64,000 nucleotides of DNA from Halisarca cf. caerulea. Taxonomy: Eukaryota; Porifera; Demospongiae; Chondrillida; Halisarcidae. Below, piece after piece: positions 47,614 to 58,330 of the stretch (positions within the stretch are counted from its first letter, which is position 1; the number at the start of each line of letters is the position of its first letter). A model generated the notes under the pieces. It had not been told where the DNA came from and did no database searches. It was given only the letters and a program-made list of their open reading frames with translations. A program made the position numbers and the translations under genes. The stretch covers positions 7,556,701 to 7,620,700 of the forward strand of contig CAUJGJ010000397.1 of the NCBI GenBank assembly GCA_963170055.1, read 5' to 3'.

Positions 47614-47690
47614 AAACACACATACACAAACACACACATGTACACATACACACACATGCACACACACAACCACACACAGCACATGCATAT
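45681..47690 (-). repeat. Composite repeat copy, about 2 kb
   Basis: Collinear with 30350-32460: GTCAACAACATGGCGGAC, the AGAGGTAGAGCG block, two exon-like blocks with GTAAGA ends, TG tracts at 46571-46650 and 46860-46999, and the TTTGCAGGAATTTGATACAC block. Relative to 30243-32828 the GC hairpin and CCGGA block are missing at the left, and about 130 bp are deleted before the CA tract at 47580. Confidence 0.8.
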
Positions 47691-47754
47691 AGTACAATAT
47701 ATGCACATGTGTATATACATCTTAACTCACCATCATTTCCCTAACAGATTCTAT

Positions 47755-48121
47755 GTTTTCTTCCTTGAACCATAGTATCTATGGTTAGAGGACCTAAGCA
47801 AACACACATACACAAGATTACACACACGTACGCAAACATATCCACGAAAACACATTGACAAACTATTTTATTAAAGACCTGCTCATACAAAACATTGTTA
47901 AACACTTTCACATGAGCGTTCAAGCACTTCATAATGGTTAACTAAAGATAAAAGGCTTTCCACACTTATCTTACCTGTTTCCGAAGCTTTCTTTAGGCTT
48001 TCTTCATTTCCATGGACTTCCGCGGTAGCGTAAGGTACAATGTCTCAGTAAAATCATCCTTCCAAGAACATTTCCGTCCTAAATGCTTCGTCAAAGTTCT
48101 CTTCCTTGTTGAATGAGGTGG
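47755..48121 (+). repeat. Composite repeat copy, first part, interrupted by the LTR element
   Basis: Reverse complement of the exon-like blocks at 45950-46300, so it lies inverted next to the previous copy. It stops at GAATGAGGTGG and resumes at 52104 with GGCGGCTTAACAGC. Confidence 0.8.
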
Positions 48122-48309
48122 TGTGATGTTTTGGCGTTTGATGTTTTGTGACACTAGAAAATTTGGACTTGCATGTTTAGATGTTATTTACATTGTTGTT
48201 CCCAATGACCTATGGCCTGTTCTATGTCTATAAAAGGCTGTACTCTTTTTGACATTGCAACCATGATTGAGAACTGAACCCCGTTCATTTGAAGTGTTCG
48301 AACATAACA
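48122..48309 (+). repeat. Left LTR with TATA box
   Basis: 188 bp, TG...CA ends. TATAAAAGG at 48229-48237 is a probable promoter element. After the LTR, TGGCGACGAGGATG at 48318 is a candidate primer-binding site; the tRNA was not assigned. Confidence 0.92.
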
Positions 48310-48328
48310 CGTTTTTTTGGCGACGAGG

Positions 48329-49093
48329 ATGTCCGCTGTATTTGGTCAAGTTGGGGAGTACAACAAGGATGAGGAAGACTGGCTATCATATGTGGAGCGA
48401 CTTGAACATTTTTTCAAAGCAAACAAAATCGAAGGGAAGCAACGGCTGTCTGTGTTCCTGTCGACGATTGGAGCGCCCACGTACAAAGTTTTAAAGAGTC
48501 TGGTAGCACCCAAGAAACCTGGCGACGAAGACCTGGGTACCCTTACTGAGGCACTACAAGGATATTATAGCCCCAAGCCTTCGCAGACAATGCAGAGATT
48601 TAAGTTCCACAGCAGGAATCGCCTTCCGGGAGAATCGATCACCGAGTATGTTGCCCATTTGCGTAGCTTGTTGGCAAATTGCGAGTTCGGGACCTTTTGG
48701 GACGACATGCTGCGAGACCGGTTGGTTTGCGGGATTGAAGACTCAGCTATTCAGAAGAGATTGTTGTCCGAACGTACATTAGATTTCCAGAAAGCTTTGG
48801 ATATCGCCGCGTCAATGGAAGCCGCCAGTCGGGATGTCAAGAGCATGGGTGTTGATTCCGTTCGTCAGCCCATATCAGTACACAAGATGTCATCACGCCG
48901 AGTTCCTCTTCTGAAGAGTTCATCGGCTTCAGCTTGTTATCGCTGCAACGGGAAGGACCATTCCCCAAACAACTGTATTTATCGTGAGTACAGTTGCCAT
49001 TTTTGCAAGAAAAAGGGCCATCTAAAGAAAGCTTGTAACAAATTACGTAATCGAGGAAACGTCAAGCGACTTGATGATGAATCTTCACGTTAA
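48329..49093 (+). CDS. gag: Gag-like capsid/nucleocapsid protein
   Basis: ATG 48329 follows the candidate primer-binding site by 11 bases. Residues about 1-160 form a retrotransposon Gag domain (FKANKIEGKQRLSVFLSTIG, SITEYVAHLRSLLANCEFG, DRLVCGIEDSAIQKRLL). Two CX2CX4HX4C zinc knuckles follow near the C-terminus (CYRCNGKDHSPNNC and CHFCKKKGHLKKAC). The frame ends at TAA 49091-49093 and pol continues in the same frame, so this stop may be a lesion in a single gag-pol frame or a normal readthrough stop. About 255 residues. Confidence 0.88.
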   Translation: MSAVFGQVGEYNKDEEDWLSYVERLEHFFKANKIEGKQRLSVFLSTIGAPTYKVLKSLVAPKKPGDEDLGTLTEALQGYYSPKPSQTMQRFKFHSRNRLPGESITEYVAHLRSLLANCEFGTFWDDMLRDRLVCGIEDSAIQKRLLSERTLDFQKALDIAASMEAASRDVKSMGVDSVRQPISVHKMSSRRVPLLKSSSASACYRCNGKDHSPNNCIYREYSCHFCKKKGHLKKACNKLRNRGNVKRLDDESSR

Positions 49094-51920
49094 GTGACGT
49101 CAGCGGGTGAACCTGGTGAAGAATATACCTTATTTACTCTGTCAGGTGGAAGAAGCAAGCCCCTCACAGTTAACCTCACAGTGGATGGCACTCCTCTGTC
49201 GATGGAAGTGAACACTGGTTCATCGCGGTCCATAATCTCGGAAGCGACATTTCACAAATGTTTTCCTGAGAAGTTGCTAAGCCAGAGTCTTGTTAGGCTG
49301 AGGACGTATAGTGGTAATGAAGTCACTGTGTGTGGAGAGCTCTCAGTTATGGTTGAGTACAAAGAGCAGAAAGTCACCTTACCTCTACTGATTGTCAAGG
49401 TCCAGCAAGGTGTCATTCAGCCAGTGGATTTTGCTGACTGGGCTGCACCAATTGTACCTGTCCTGAAGAGTGACAAGTCCTCTGTTCGCATCTGTGGTGA
49501 CTTTAAAGTCACTGTTAACAAATTCACCAAAGTCGACCGCTACCCCATTCCCAAGGTAGATGAGTTGCTGTCAACATTGGCTGGTGGTAAGCTATTCACC
49601 AAATTAGACTTGACACAGGCATATCAACAAGTTTGCCTGGATGAGGAGTCAAGGAAAATGGTGGTAATCAACACACACAAAGGTTTATTTCAATTTAATT
49701 GTATGCCTTTTGGTATCTCCTCAGCGCCTGGTATCTTCCAGAGGGTGATGGAATCTCTCTTGCAGGGTATTCCTCACGTAGTTGTATACCTTGATGATAT
49801 TCTGATCACTGGTAAAAGTCATGAGGAGCATCTTGCTTGTCTGAAGGAAGTCCTGTCTCGGTTGGAAAAGTCTGGTCTACACCTTAAGAAAGAAAAATGC
49901 CATTTCTTCCAGGAAGAGGTTGAATACTTGGGATTCAAGATTGATGCTCAGGGTATTCATCCCACATTAGCGAAGTTGGAAGCTATCAGAGAAGCCCCCT
50001 CACCTGGAAATGTGTCGGAGTTAAAGGCATATCTGGGATTACTGTCATACTACTCCAAGTTCTTGCCAAATCTGAGCCAGGAATTTGCACCCTTGTATCG
50101 TCTCCTCCAGAAGTCATCACAGTGGAGGTGGACTCAGACAGAGCAAACAGCCTTTGAGAAGTCAAAGAAGCTACTGTCTTCGGATAGTGTGCTCATTCAT
50201 TTTGATGCAAGTAAGGATATTGTGTTAGCTTGTGATGCATCTCAATCTGGTCTTGGTGTTGTACTGTCACACAAGATGTCTGATGGTTCTGAGCGTCCTG
50301 TAGCATTTGCTTCTAGAACACTGTCCCCAGCAGAAAAGAATTATTCACAAGTTGAAAAAGAAGCACTTGCTTGTGTCTTTGGAGTGAAAAAATTCCACAT
50401 TTTTGTTTGGTCGTAAGTTCAGCTTAGTCACAGACCACAAGCCACTTTTGAGTTTGTTTGGTGAAGCTCGTTCTATTCCTACTCAGTGCTCTGCCCGAAT
50501 TCAGAGGTGGGGTTTGACTTTATCTGGTTATGACTACAATATTTTCTACAGATCGTCAAATGATCACTGCAATGCAGATGCATTAAGTCGGTTGCCCTTG
50601 CCATCGGTTCCTGAAGATCCTACCCCGATGCCTCCTGAAACTGTGTTACTTATGGAACATTTTCAATCTTCGCCAGTGACTGCTGCACAGATTGGGAGGG
50701 AAACAAGATGTGATCCTGTATTGTCTCGGGTATTGGATTTTGTGCGTTCTGGCTGGCCTAGCAGTTGTACGGATGATCTGTTGAAGCCATTTTGGATCAA
50801 AAGATCAGAGATGTCTGTCCAGAACAATTGTCTTCTCTGGGGAAACCGTGTAGTCATTCCCTCAAAGCTAAAGGAGACCGTTTTGGTTTTGCTCCATGAA
50901 GGTCACCCTGGTATTGTGAGAATGAAATCTCTCTCTCGCATGTTCCTGTGGTACCCACGGTTGGATCAAGACATTGAAGAGCTTGTCTAGTCATGTGATC
51001 GTTGTCAACGTGATCGCAAGTCCCCTGTATCTGCCCCTTTGCAACCATGGGTTTGGCCGTCTCAGCCATGGTCAAGACTACATGTAGACTACGCTGGTCC
51101 ATATTTAGGACATCGCTTTCTCATTGTTATTGATGCCCATTCAAAATGGATTGAAGCCTATCCAATGTCATCCACAACCTCAATCACTACTATTGAGAAG
51201 CTGCGATCGTTATTTGCACAGTTTGGTCTCCCTCACATCATAGTCACAGACAACGGAACCAATTTTACAAGTGCTGAGTTTCAAGAATTCTGCCATAGCA
51301 ATGCGATCAAGCACATTACTTCTGCCCCATTCCATCCATCGTCTAATGGATTAGCAGAACGTGCTGTTCAGACTGTAAAGCAGGGTCTAGTCAAGATGAC
51401 AAAAGGATCTATCACAGATCAGCTATCGCGGTTCTTGTTCAGCTACCGCAATACTCCATTGCAGTTGACTGGTTCTAGCCCATCTGAGCTTCTTTTGGGA
51501 AGAAGAGCCAGATCACTTCTTGATCAGCTGAAACCCAATCTTTTGTCCAAGGTTGAACATAGTCAGTTCACAAGTAAGCAGACGCATGATTCAGTTCTTG
51601 GAAGGGAAAACTTTCAAGTTGGCGATACTGTATATGCCCGCAATTACAGTTCCAAAGACAAATGGGTTTCAGCAATTGTAGAAAGAATCACAGGTCCAGT
51701 GTCAATGGTCGTTCGTTGTGAAGACACTAATCTACAGTGGAGACGTCATCTTGATCAAGTTAGACCAAGAATTGTAAGATGCCTTCCTGACAACACAGAT
51801 TATTGGCACCCCACAAGCGAAGGAAATTCCCAGCAAGATTCAAGGGAGATACTACCCAAGAGAGTGTCCAGACCCCCAGACCGATTGTCCTACCAAAATC
51901 TAGGAGGGAGGAATATGTGA
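49094..51920 (+). pseudogene. pol: Pol-like polyprotein (protease, RT, RNase H, integrase), defective
   Basis: Protease: the usual D-T/S-G is NTG here (AAC 49211-49213), so the catalytic Asp is lost. At about 49400 the frame runs from the protease end (LLIVK) straight to GVIQPVDFADWAAPIVPV, so roughly 100 residues usual between protease and RT are missing. RT keeps its active site (VVYLDDILITG) and RNase H has CDASQSGLGVVLSH. A one-base frameshift near 50408 splits KKFH from FGRKFSLVTDHK. Integrase has an HHCC finger (HEGHPG ... CDRC), broken by TAG 50988-50990, and a DDE core (VDYAGP, VTDNGTNF, GLAERAVQ) with a GPV chromodomain-less tail. The last stop overlaps the right LTR. Confidence 0.88.
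51902..51913 (+). promoter_or_regulatory. Polypurine tract
   Basis: AGGAGGGAGGAA just before the right LTR, the expected primer for plus-strand DNA synthesis. Confidence 0.75.
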
Positions 51921-52103
51921 TGTTTTGGCGTTTGATGTTTTGTGACACTAGAAGATTTGGACTTGCATGTTTAGATGTTATTTACATTGTTGTTCCCAAT
52001 GACCTATGGCCTGTTCTATGTCTATAAAAGGCTGTACTCTTTTTGACATTGCAACCATGATTGAGAACTGAACCCCGTTCATTTGAAGTGTTCGAACATA
52101 ACA
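51916..52103 (+). repeat. Right LTR
   Basis: 188 bp, identical to the left LTR except for G instead of A in the ACTAGAARATTTGG stretch. Confidence 0.93.
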
Positions 52104-52363
52104 GGCGGCTTAACAGCTTTTGTCAGTTTTCAAGTCCTTCCACAACTTCTTAAACGAAGACAACAACTTTAAACCAGTTGCTCTACCTCTAAAACTTGAA
52201 GGCCCACAGAAATTCTTGGAGCGAGTTAAATCTTCGTGATTAACTCTCAATCCAAATCTTTAGGTCTCAAAAATTCTTCGTTGACGAAAACAGGAGCAAA
52301 GACACAAAATTTACTGAATAACACCAACGACTTCAACTACCGCCTAAAAGTCCACCATGTTGT

Positions 52364-52412
<49 letters not shown>

Positions 52413-52482
52413 TCGTTCCGGACGTTCTGGACACTTCCGGTGAAAGTAAAAACAATATAGGGGCCGCCTTCAGCGGCCCAAA
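52104..52482 (+). repeat. Composite repeat resumed, with A-type end
   Basis: It continues from 48121: CTTAACAGCTTTTG, ACCTCTAAAACTTGAAGGCC, TTCTTGGAGCGAGTTAAATC, (TA)n at 52366-52408, the CCGGA block and the terminal hairpin GGCCGCCTTCAGCGGCCC, then AAAAA. Confidence 0.85.
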
Positions 52483-52487
52483 AAGAA

Positions 52488-52799
52488 GAAGCCATTTTCT
52501 TTCGGATTACATTTTTGAGCGAGTCTGATGCTTGCAACAAGTGTGTCATGGAAGATACAACCAGCAATGAAGCCTTTTCTCTTACCCTGGAAGATATCTT
52601 AATCTTTTTGACAGGATCAAATGCAATTCCTGCTATGGGGTTAAATCCAAAGCCAGTGATTGAGTTCACCGAAGTTAGCATTTCCCCAATGTCTTCAACC
52701 TGTTCAAATACACTAATGCTACCCCTTGGGATTGCCGATTCTGCCCACTTTAAGTATAATATGGGATTTGGAATTATCAACAGTCCAGGTTTCCTTTGA
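52488..52799 (+). pseudogene. HECT-type E3 ubiquitin ligase C-lobe fragment
   Basis: An open exon reads EEAIFFRITFLSESDACNKC ... LTLEDILIFLTGSNAIPAMG ... SPMSSTCSNTLMLPLGIADS, ending TGA 52797-52799. The STCSNTLMLP motif matches the HECT catalytic-cysteine loop (Cys codon near 52700), and LEDILIFLTG with P-x-x-G matches the preceding strand. HECT ligases accept ubiquitin on this Cys. Only the C-lobe is present; the sequence upstream is the A-type repeat end, whose terminal hairpin holds a CAG from which this exon can be read in frame. Similar C-lobes occur in G2E3-like proteins. It may be a host gene truncated by insertion. Confidence 0.7.
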
Positions 52800-52998
52800 C
52801 TTTAAGAATGTGCATGCATAGTGTATTAGTTTTGCACAATGTTATGCAGTAAATAAAGGATATTGGACTACACAACATGTATGCTTCTACAAAATAGGTT
52901 GTAATTGAGTTTTATATTAACAATAAAGTTAATGTAAAGTTACTGTAGTTAGTATGTACATGTACATACGTTATTTCAGTTGTTACAGTTACTGCAAT

Positions 52999-54211
52999 TA
53001 TCTGTCAAGTGTTGATACATTGATGATGGCTTTATAACGTGCCTTAGCATTATCATTAATCCCAGCAAGTGTTCCCTCAAGTAGCTGCTTCAAATTGTCA
53101 CATGGATAGAAAGAATATCTTGGTACAGTCACAGCTGCAGAATCTGGCAAATTAGTGACCGTATCTTCTAAATCCTCACTGTCTGTGGAGTCAGGGTCAG
53201 AGTCCTCAGGCATTGTAGTGAAACTGGTAAAGAATAGCTGATCAGGTGTTTGGTTGTGTTGTGTGGATATTGGATGGTTATTCCAGGCAGAAACGAAAGT
53301 GTCCAATCCTCTACTTATCTCAGGAAGATATACCATGTGTAATCAGTATATGTCTACTTCATTGAGTCTGTCTAATAAATTTTCAGATTCGAGCTCACGA
53401 AAGGTGTCAGCAAATGTCACAATTACAGACTGGTGTACATCTCTCCATAGGCACTCAATGCGTTAATTATGAGTGGAACTATCAGCAATTACACAGTTGC
53501 TTGATGAGCATTCTTCAAGCATGTGTCGCCAGATTCCAATGTTCTTGCCTCCGTGGTCTGTACACACAGACTTGGCAGACCATACTTATCCACACCACTC
53601 CTGAAGGCAGACAGGACACTGGTGGACTTGTTGTCAGTATGGCACTTTAAGAACGTGATGAGTCTGGAGTAACCATCTATGCCGCCGTACACAACAATCC
53701 TCCAGCGAATCATCTTGTGATTGCCATCGATATGCCAAACACTATTAGCACCTTCCACATGATAAATTCTTCTTTTAACTGCTGTACTTTTCTTTGGGCT
53801 ATTCCTTCGGGATCTATGCGATGTAGACTAGCTGAGTTTGCTTCTAGGTACTTGATTTCCTTGCGATCGTAAATGCCCAATCATCATTACTTCACCATTG
53901 TTTGTGTGAGTTGACTTTATATCCTTTATTTTCTGATCCAGGACCCTATCGGGTATATCTGTAAATTTCCAAAAACTCTCTGGTATCCATGTCAAACTTT
54001 TATTGTATAAAGTCTGACGACTAACACGAAGGACCTTGGCAACTTTTGACTTGAAAAACCCCTTGGACAAAGGAAATTTGACTTCATCTTCATCAGTATC
54101 ACTAGTAGGCCTGCCTCTACATACAATCTGACCTGAGTAGTGGGGCAAGTCAGCCATAAGAAGACCATCAGCTTCAAAGAGAAGCACTTTCAGAACAAAC
54201 ATATACACCAT
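52999..54211 (-). pseudogene. Second integrase-core (rve-like) gene, single exon, decayed
   Basis: Reading down from 54211: a basic HTH-like region (FKSKVAKVLRVSRQTLYNKS), a frameshift near 53835, SLHRIDPEG, another shift near 53775, then RRIYHVEG, NSVWHIDGNHKMIRWRIVVY (first Asp), GGIDGYSRLITFLKCHTDN, a shift near 53580, TDHGG (second Asp) and RIECLWRDVHQSV (Glu). TAA at 53463-53465 stands where HNQRIE is usual, and TGA 53343-53345 interrupts the tail before HMVYLPEISRGLDTF. It is a relative of the gene at 27-29 kb but belongs to another subfamily, without introns. Function of these proteins is unknown. Confidence 0.8.
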
Positions 54212-54344
54212 GTGCTTGCTTTAGTACTGGATAGGCTGAGTCATGCGATCCAGACCATGTGGTCATTATTTTTCAACACATACGTCACAAGAATTGATAG
54301 TCTGTAGGTCACATGATGTCAACAAGGTGTCATATGACCTACAC

Positions 54345-54490
54345 TCAACTAAATAGCAGCACTGACATTTAGCTAAATGTTGGTCACACTTTAATAAATG
54401 TCAGTGCTGTTTAATGAATAGTTTACTGCTATTTAAAAATAGTAGCCACTATTTATTAAATAGTAGCTACTATACATTAAATGTGGCAGG
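54345..54490. repeat. Clustered short inverted repeats (TAGTAGC/GCTACTA type)
   Basis: Units such as AATAGTAGCCACTATTTATT and AAATAGTAGCTACTATACAT, plus AGCACTGACATTTAGC with its inverse AAATGTCAGTGCTG. The same unit recurs in tandem at 56703-56795, on the other side of the gene that follows. Confidence 0.7.
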
Positions 54491-54683
54491 CGCATTTAGA
54501 AACGGCAGATTATTCCGCCTTGCAAATTTTTCACAATAAGCGATTGAAAATGTGTCAAATGTTTCCTGCCACAAACGGAAATGACGAAGAGGAGAATTGC
54601 GCAACTTGATGTGTGTGTTCGCCTGACCATTCTCTTTATCTTGCTGTTTATCGCGTTCGAATCAAGCATTCCTAGCGTTAGTT

Positions 54684-56403
54684 ATGGCCGAAAGTTCGTT
54701 TGAGTCTATTGACGACGAATATGAAGATGTTCCAACAACTTCAACTCCTGCTCAAGTTAGCATATACAGTCTTAGAAGGAAGAGAAGAGTGGAGAATTAT
54801 CTTTCTGGCAGTGGACGAAATGCCTCCTCGATAAATTCTAATGTACTATCCACCTTCAGCAGCAACGAGAGCGGAAATTCGGAAGAGGACTGCACTATCC
54901 ATGAATCACACCCCAAAAAAGCTACCAAATGTACTCGTGGTTGTTCTGTAGTTCTTGCCAACCTCACGAAATCGTACAGAGATGCTGGGAGACATTGTTG
55001 GCCTACACTAATGTATCGCCAGAACAACTATCCTTCGCCAATGAAGGCAATTGAAGTGCAAAACGGACAACTGTACAGAAATATTACTGGTAAGGGCATG
55101 CTTTATACTACAAAGTTCTGATAGTTCAGTTGCTGCTTCAGTTTTACTCTGCTACTTTCTAATTGTTGCATGCAGCCCAAAACCAATGGCTCAGAGACAA
55201 TATAATGGATGCTTTTGGCAACTACCTGTACTGCTTTAGTTGTCTTGTAACACACCTGGAGATAGGAGAACATCGTCTACACCGTCAGAGGGAAATCAAG
55301 AGGAAAATGATGGCCGAACCTATTGTTCTTCTTCCGAAGAGGGATATCGTAACCCGGCGTTTGGAAGAATACGTTTTACCTCCAGTGGATGACATCATGT
55401 AAGGCTTAGCATGCATTAAAATAATAACACCACTTGGTACAATTACACACTGTCAGTCATGATTGCAAGGTTGCAAACTATAAATTTGATATGCACATAT
55501 GCATCAGAGTCTCTTAATGTGCATTTAGTACAGTAGCGTTTTTGTTGCCTCTCCTAGTGATCCCAATTGGTGGAAGGACCTTGATGACGACACAGAACTT
55601 GAAGTCAAGTATCCATATGAAAGACATGGATTGACGGGGAATATTTCAAACCGTGCAAAACTAACTGTGCTAAGTTGTTTCTTGCTATTTGTGGATGGAA
55701 ACTCACAGCCTAATGGGAGACCTGTGGACAGTTACAGTCCACAATTCTACTTCATCTCTAAGTTTACAAGAATTGTCCCCCCAAAGAACAATGATCCGCA
55801 TTACCATGAGGTAGCAAAACGTTCCGTTGTGGCCGTATTCAATGAGACGCAAGTTCAAGAAGGAAGAGAGACTGTTGGAGATTCCACTGCTAGAGGATGG
55901 CTTCAGAAGTATCGCCCCAAAGTTGCAGTTCATCCACACTATACAGACTACTGTGACAAGTGTAAGATTTTCAAAGAGGAACTTTCACGGAACGAAGCAG
56001 TGAGGAAGAGATTAACTCAGTCAGGCAGTGCAACGGAGGCGGATATTTTGGCGAGTGAGGAACTGATCAGATACTTGAAGGAGAAGCAAAGGAAACATAC
56101 AAATGATGCCACTAATGCAAGAGAATTCTACAATGGCTCCACCTAGCGCTGTCAAGATACATGGACAGAGATCCAACATATTCTTGCCATTCCTGTTAGT
56201 GAAAGAACCGAGGAGGAAACATCAAACTTGATATCATTGCAGCATTTTTTTACTCTTGTACTCAGCGCTGACTACCAGCAGGCCAAGCTAATCCCCCACT
56301 GGGGTCGTTCAGAGCAACCCGGGTCAACGTATTATCTTCAAAAACATTCTGTAGAAGTTTTCGGTGTAGTAGAACTAATACACATTGTAAACACCTGAAA
56401 TTA
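54684..56403 (+). pseudogene. CDxC-motif transposase-like gene, interrupted by TAG and the assembly gap
   Basis: Exons 54684-55089, 55176-55398 and 55558 onward join in phase. The start is MAESSFESIDDEYEDVPTTS. Later come QNQWLRDNIMDAFGNYLYCF, DSTARGWLQKYRPKVAVHPH and YCDKCKIFKEEL. TAG at 56144-56146 interrupts the frame, which then continues open with LQHFFTLVLSADYQQAKLIP, EQPGSTYYLQ and VFGVV before TGA at 56396-56398. SADYQQ and the later FGV motif recall a widespread group of DDE-like, zinc-binding transposon proteins of uncertain superfamily. The short inverted repeats on both sides suggest a transposon that includes this gene; the N gap hides its end. Confidence 0.6.
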
Positions 56404-56500
56404 CAAACATAGACTCTCCTAAGATAGTACTTACGGAAAATGCAAAAAAGTCGATTTCGCCTGAATAGGAATAATCTGCCGTTTCTAAACGTGCCTTCCA

Positions 56501-56700
56501 NNNNNNNNNNNNNNNNNNNNNNNNNNNNNNNNNNNNNNNNNNNNNNNNNNNNNNNNNNNNNNNNNNNNNNNNNNNNNNNNNNNNNNNNNNNNNNNNNNNN
56601 NNNNNNNNNNNNNNNNNNNNNNNNNNNNNNNNNNNNNNNNNNNNNNNNNNNNNNNNNNNNNNNNNNNNNNNNNNNNNNNNNNNNNNNNNNNNNNNNNNNN
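56501..56700. other. Assembly gap (200 N)
   Basis: Exactly 200 N, so the true length is probably unknown. Frames drawn through it are meaningless. Confidence 0.99.
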
Positions 56701-56702
56701 CA

Positions 56703-56795
56703 AATAGTAGCCATTATTTAATAAGTAGTGGCTACTATTTAATAAATAGTGGCTACTATTTAATAAGTAGGGGCTACTATTTAATAAATAGTACA
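56703..56795. repeat. Tandem repeat, about 22-bp unit
   Basis: Four to five copies of AATAGTGGCTACTATTTAAT. Each unit is itself palindromic around GGCTACT/AGTAGCC. They continue from the gap, so the array may be longer. Confidence 0.9.
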
Positions 56796-56801
56796 TTTTT
56801 T

Positions 56802-57524
56802 GTGTACAAAGTTATTGAATATTTATACAAACAGCACCCCATACTAAGCTATGTCCCTGCTTCAAAGTGGACAATGGAGAAAAAGGGCACAAAGAAGATT
56901 GAAATAGGTGGACTCAATGACAAATGTCAAATTACAGGATTATTTGCTGCAACAATGAGTGGAGATTTTCTCCCCATTCAATTAGTGTATCAGGATAAAA
57001 TGAAAAGAAGCCATCCAGACTACCCATTTCCATCCGACTGGCACATTACCCACACACATCCACCCACTGGTCTAATGAGGAGACAATGTTGGAATACATT
57101 GACAAGATTATTGTCCCCTATGTAGAAGATAAGAAGAAAGAGCTGGGACTCCCAGAAGATCATCATGCTTTAGTTATATATGATGAATTCAGGGGACAGA
57201 TTACTGAAGACGTAATGGCAAAGTTAAGGCAACATCACTTTGATGTTGTTCTCTTTCCACCCAACTGCACTGACTGTTTGCAACCCCTTGATGTAAGTGT
57301 GAATAAAGCAGCCAAAGACTTCCTAAAGTCAAAGGTTCGAGAGTGGTATGCAACTCAAATCCTCCAACAACTGGAGATCAGTAGATGAACTCCAGCCTGT
57401 GGACATACAACTGAGCACCATGAAATCACTATGTGCACAGTGGATCGTGGCCATGTTTGACTACTTTAAGTCACATCCTGACATTATTATCAACGGCTTC
57501 AAGGGTGCAGGAATTGCATATTAA
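56802..57524 (+). pseudogene. Second pogo-like DD35D transposase, 5'-truncated
   Basis: Homologous to 36970-37669: SKWTMEKKGTKKIEIGGLND, QITGLFAATMSGDFLPIQLV, then after a frameshift near 57075 TMLEYIDKIIVPYVEDKKK, ALVIYDEFRGQITED (Asp) and CLQPLDVSVNKAAKDF (Asp, 35 residues later). A further shift near 57385 leads to VDELQPVDIQLSTMKSLCAQ and a stop near 57522. The first Asp and HTH region are missing; the tandem repeat and gap lie there. The glutamine codon of DFLPIQ is intact here. Confidence 0.85.
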
Positions 57525-57635
57525 CACACTGCTACACTAGTCTGTTACAGAACTGTTATAATAATGATCATGATTATACTATTAAAGCAATGAATTTTTT
57601 TGTGTTATGGATCCTGAATCAAATGTACGTACAGT

Positions 57636-58330
57636 CTACATAAAGAACGGAGAGAGCACGCCTTTCTCTAAACGCTCAATGAAGTGTGCTCTCATGTCCA
57701 TTTGTCTGAACTGAAATGGCACACTCTGACCATAAGCTAGTGATGTCAACACTGCTGCAGCAAAGACACCACAGTCATCTCCTCCCTCTTGCCGCATTAC
57801 CTGGCCCATGTTAATGCGCAGATCTTCCTCAGGAACACCCATCAAATGTACAAGAGTACCCTTGGTTGCAACATCAATGTCCTTGTAAACACTATTATAA
57901 ACACTAACAGTGTTAAGAAGACAACCTACAGTTGATGCTACAATCCAGTGGTCATCCCTACAGAAAAGGATCTGATACATTCTGTAGGGTCCGGTGAGCA
58001 CAAGGTTTATTTACCATCAGGGTGTTGGTCAGCCCGCCAATGGTAGGAAACTGTGCTTGTATTAGACATTGACTGAAGTTCAAGTGGTTGTCTGTGAGGC
58101 GCTTCCCAGTACAAATCACTTGTTTGTCTTCAAATGTGAGTGACTGTCTTCCTGTGCAGACCCAAACCATACTGAGTCTCGTAGAATGAGCACTTTCCTT
58201 AACTTCCTCATTTTCTAATTCCTTTTTGTGCAAATACTATCACCTTCCATAAGGTTGAGCTTTGCCATTATTCTTTTCATTTTGGTGATCGACTCTTCTG
58301 GACCAGAGAAAGGCCACTGCCTCCCAGGCA
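57636..58330 (-). pseudogene. Second Ulp1-type protease, convergent with the transposase
   Basis: The protease domain shows DDHWIVAST (His), VSVYNSVY (Asn where the catalytic Asp is expected) and MRQEGGDDCGVFAAA (Gln and Cys). Upstream, after a frameshift near 57990, lie FEDKQVICTGKRLTDNHLNF and QCLIQAQFPTIGGL, matching the linker of the first copy, and PFSGPEESITKMKRIMAKL, matching the end of its HIRAN domain. The HIRAN part itself is not recognisable. Loss of the catalytic Asp and several frameshifts make it inactive. Confidence 0.8.

Larger units (their letters stand above)
48122..52103 (+). mobile_element. Ty3/gypsy-type LTR retrotransposon, recent but coding-defective
   Basis: Two 188-bp LTRs (48122-48309, 51916-52103) start TGTGATG, end ATAACA and differ at one base that I can see. 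The flanks GGTGG (48117-48121) and GGCGG (52104-52108) form a 5-bp target duplication with one C/T difference. Gene order is gag, protease, reverse transcriptase, RNase H, integrase, which is gypsy order. Near-identical LTRs show recent insertion, yet the coding part has a deletion, a frameshift and stops (see pol). Confidence 0.93.

Noticed and set aside
48310..48335. Naming a specific tRNA for the primer-binding site
   Set aside because: TGGCGACGAGG is a plausible site but I cannot match it to a tRNA without a search.
52337..52780. Minus-strand 147-codon frame across the A-type end and HECT exon
   Set aside because: It runs through a TA tract and is antisense to an exon with a clear HECT motif.
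54345..56795. CRISPR-like array from the regular AGTAGC units
   Set aside because: Units are palindromic tandem repeats without unique spacers, in a eukaryotic context.
56262..56796. Frames crossing the N gap
   Set aside because: The gap is undefined sequence; any frame through it is meaningless.
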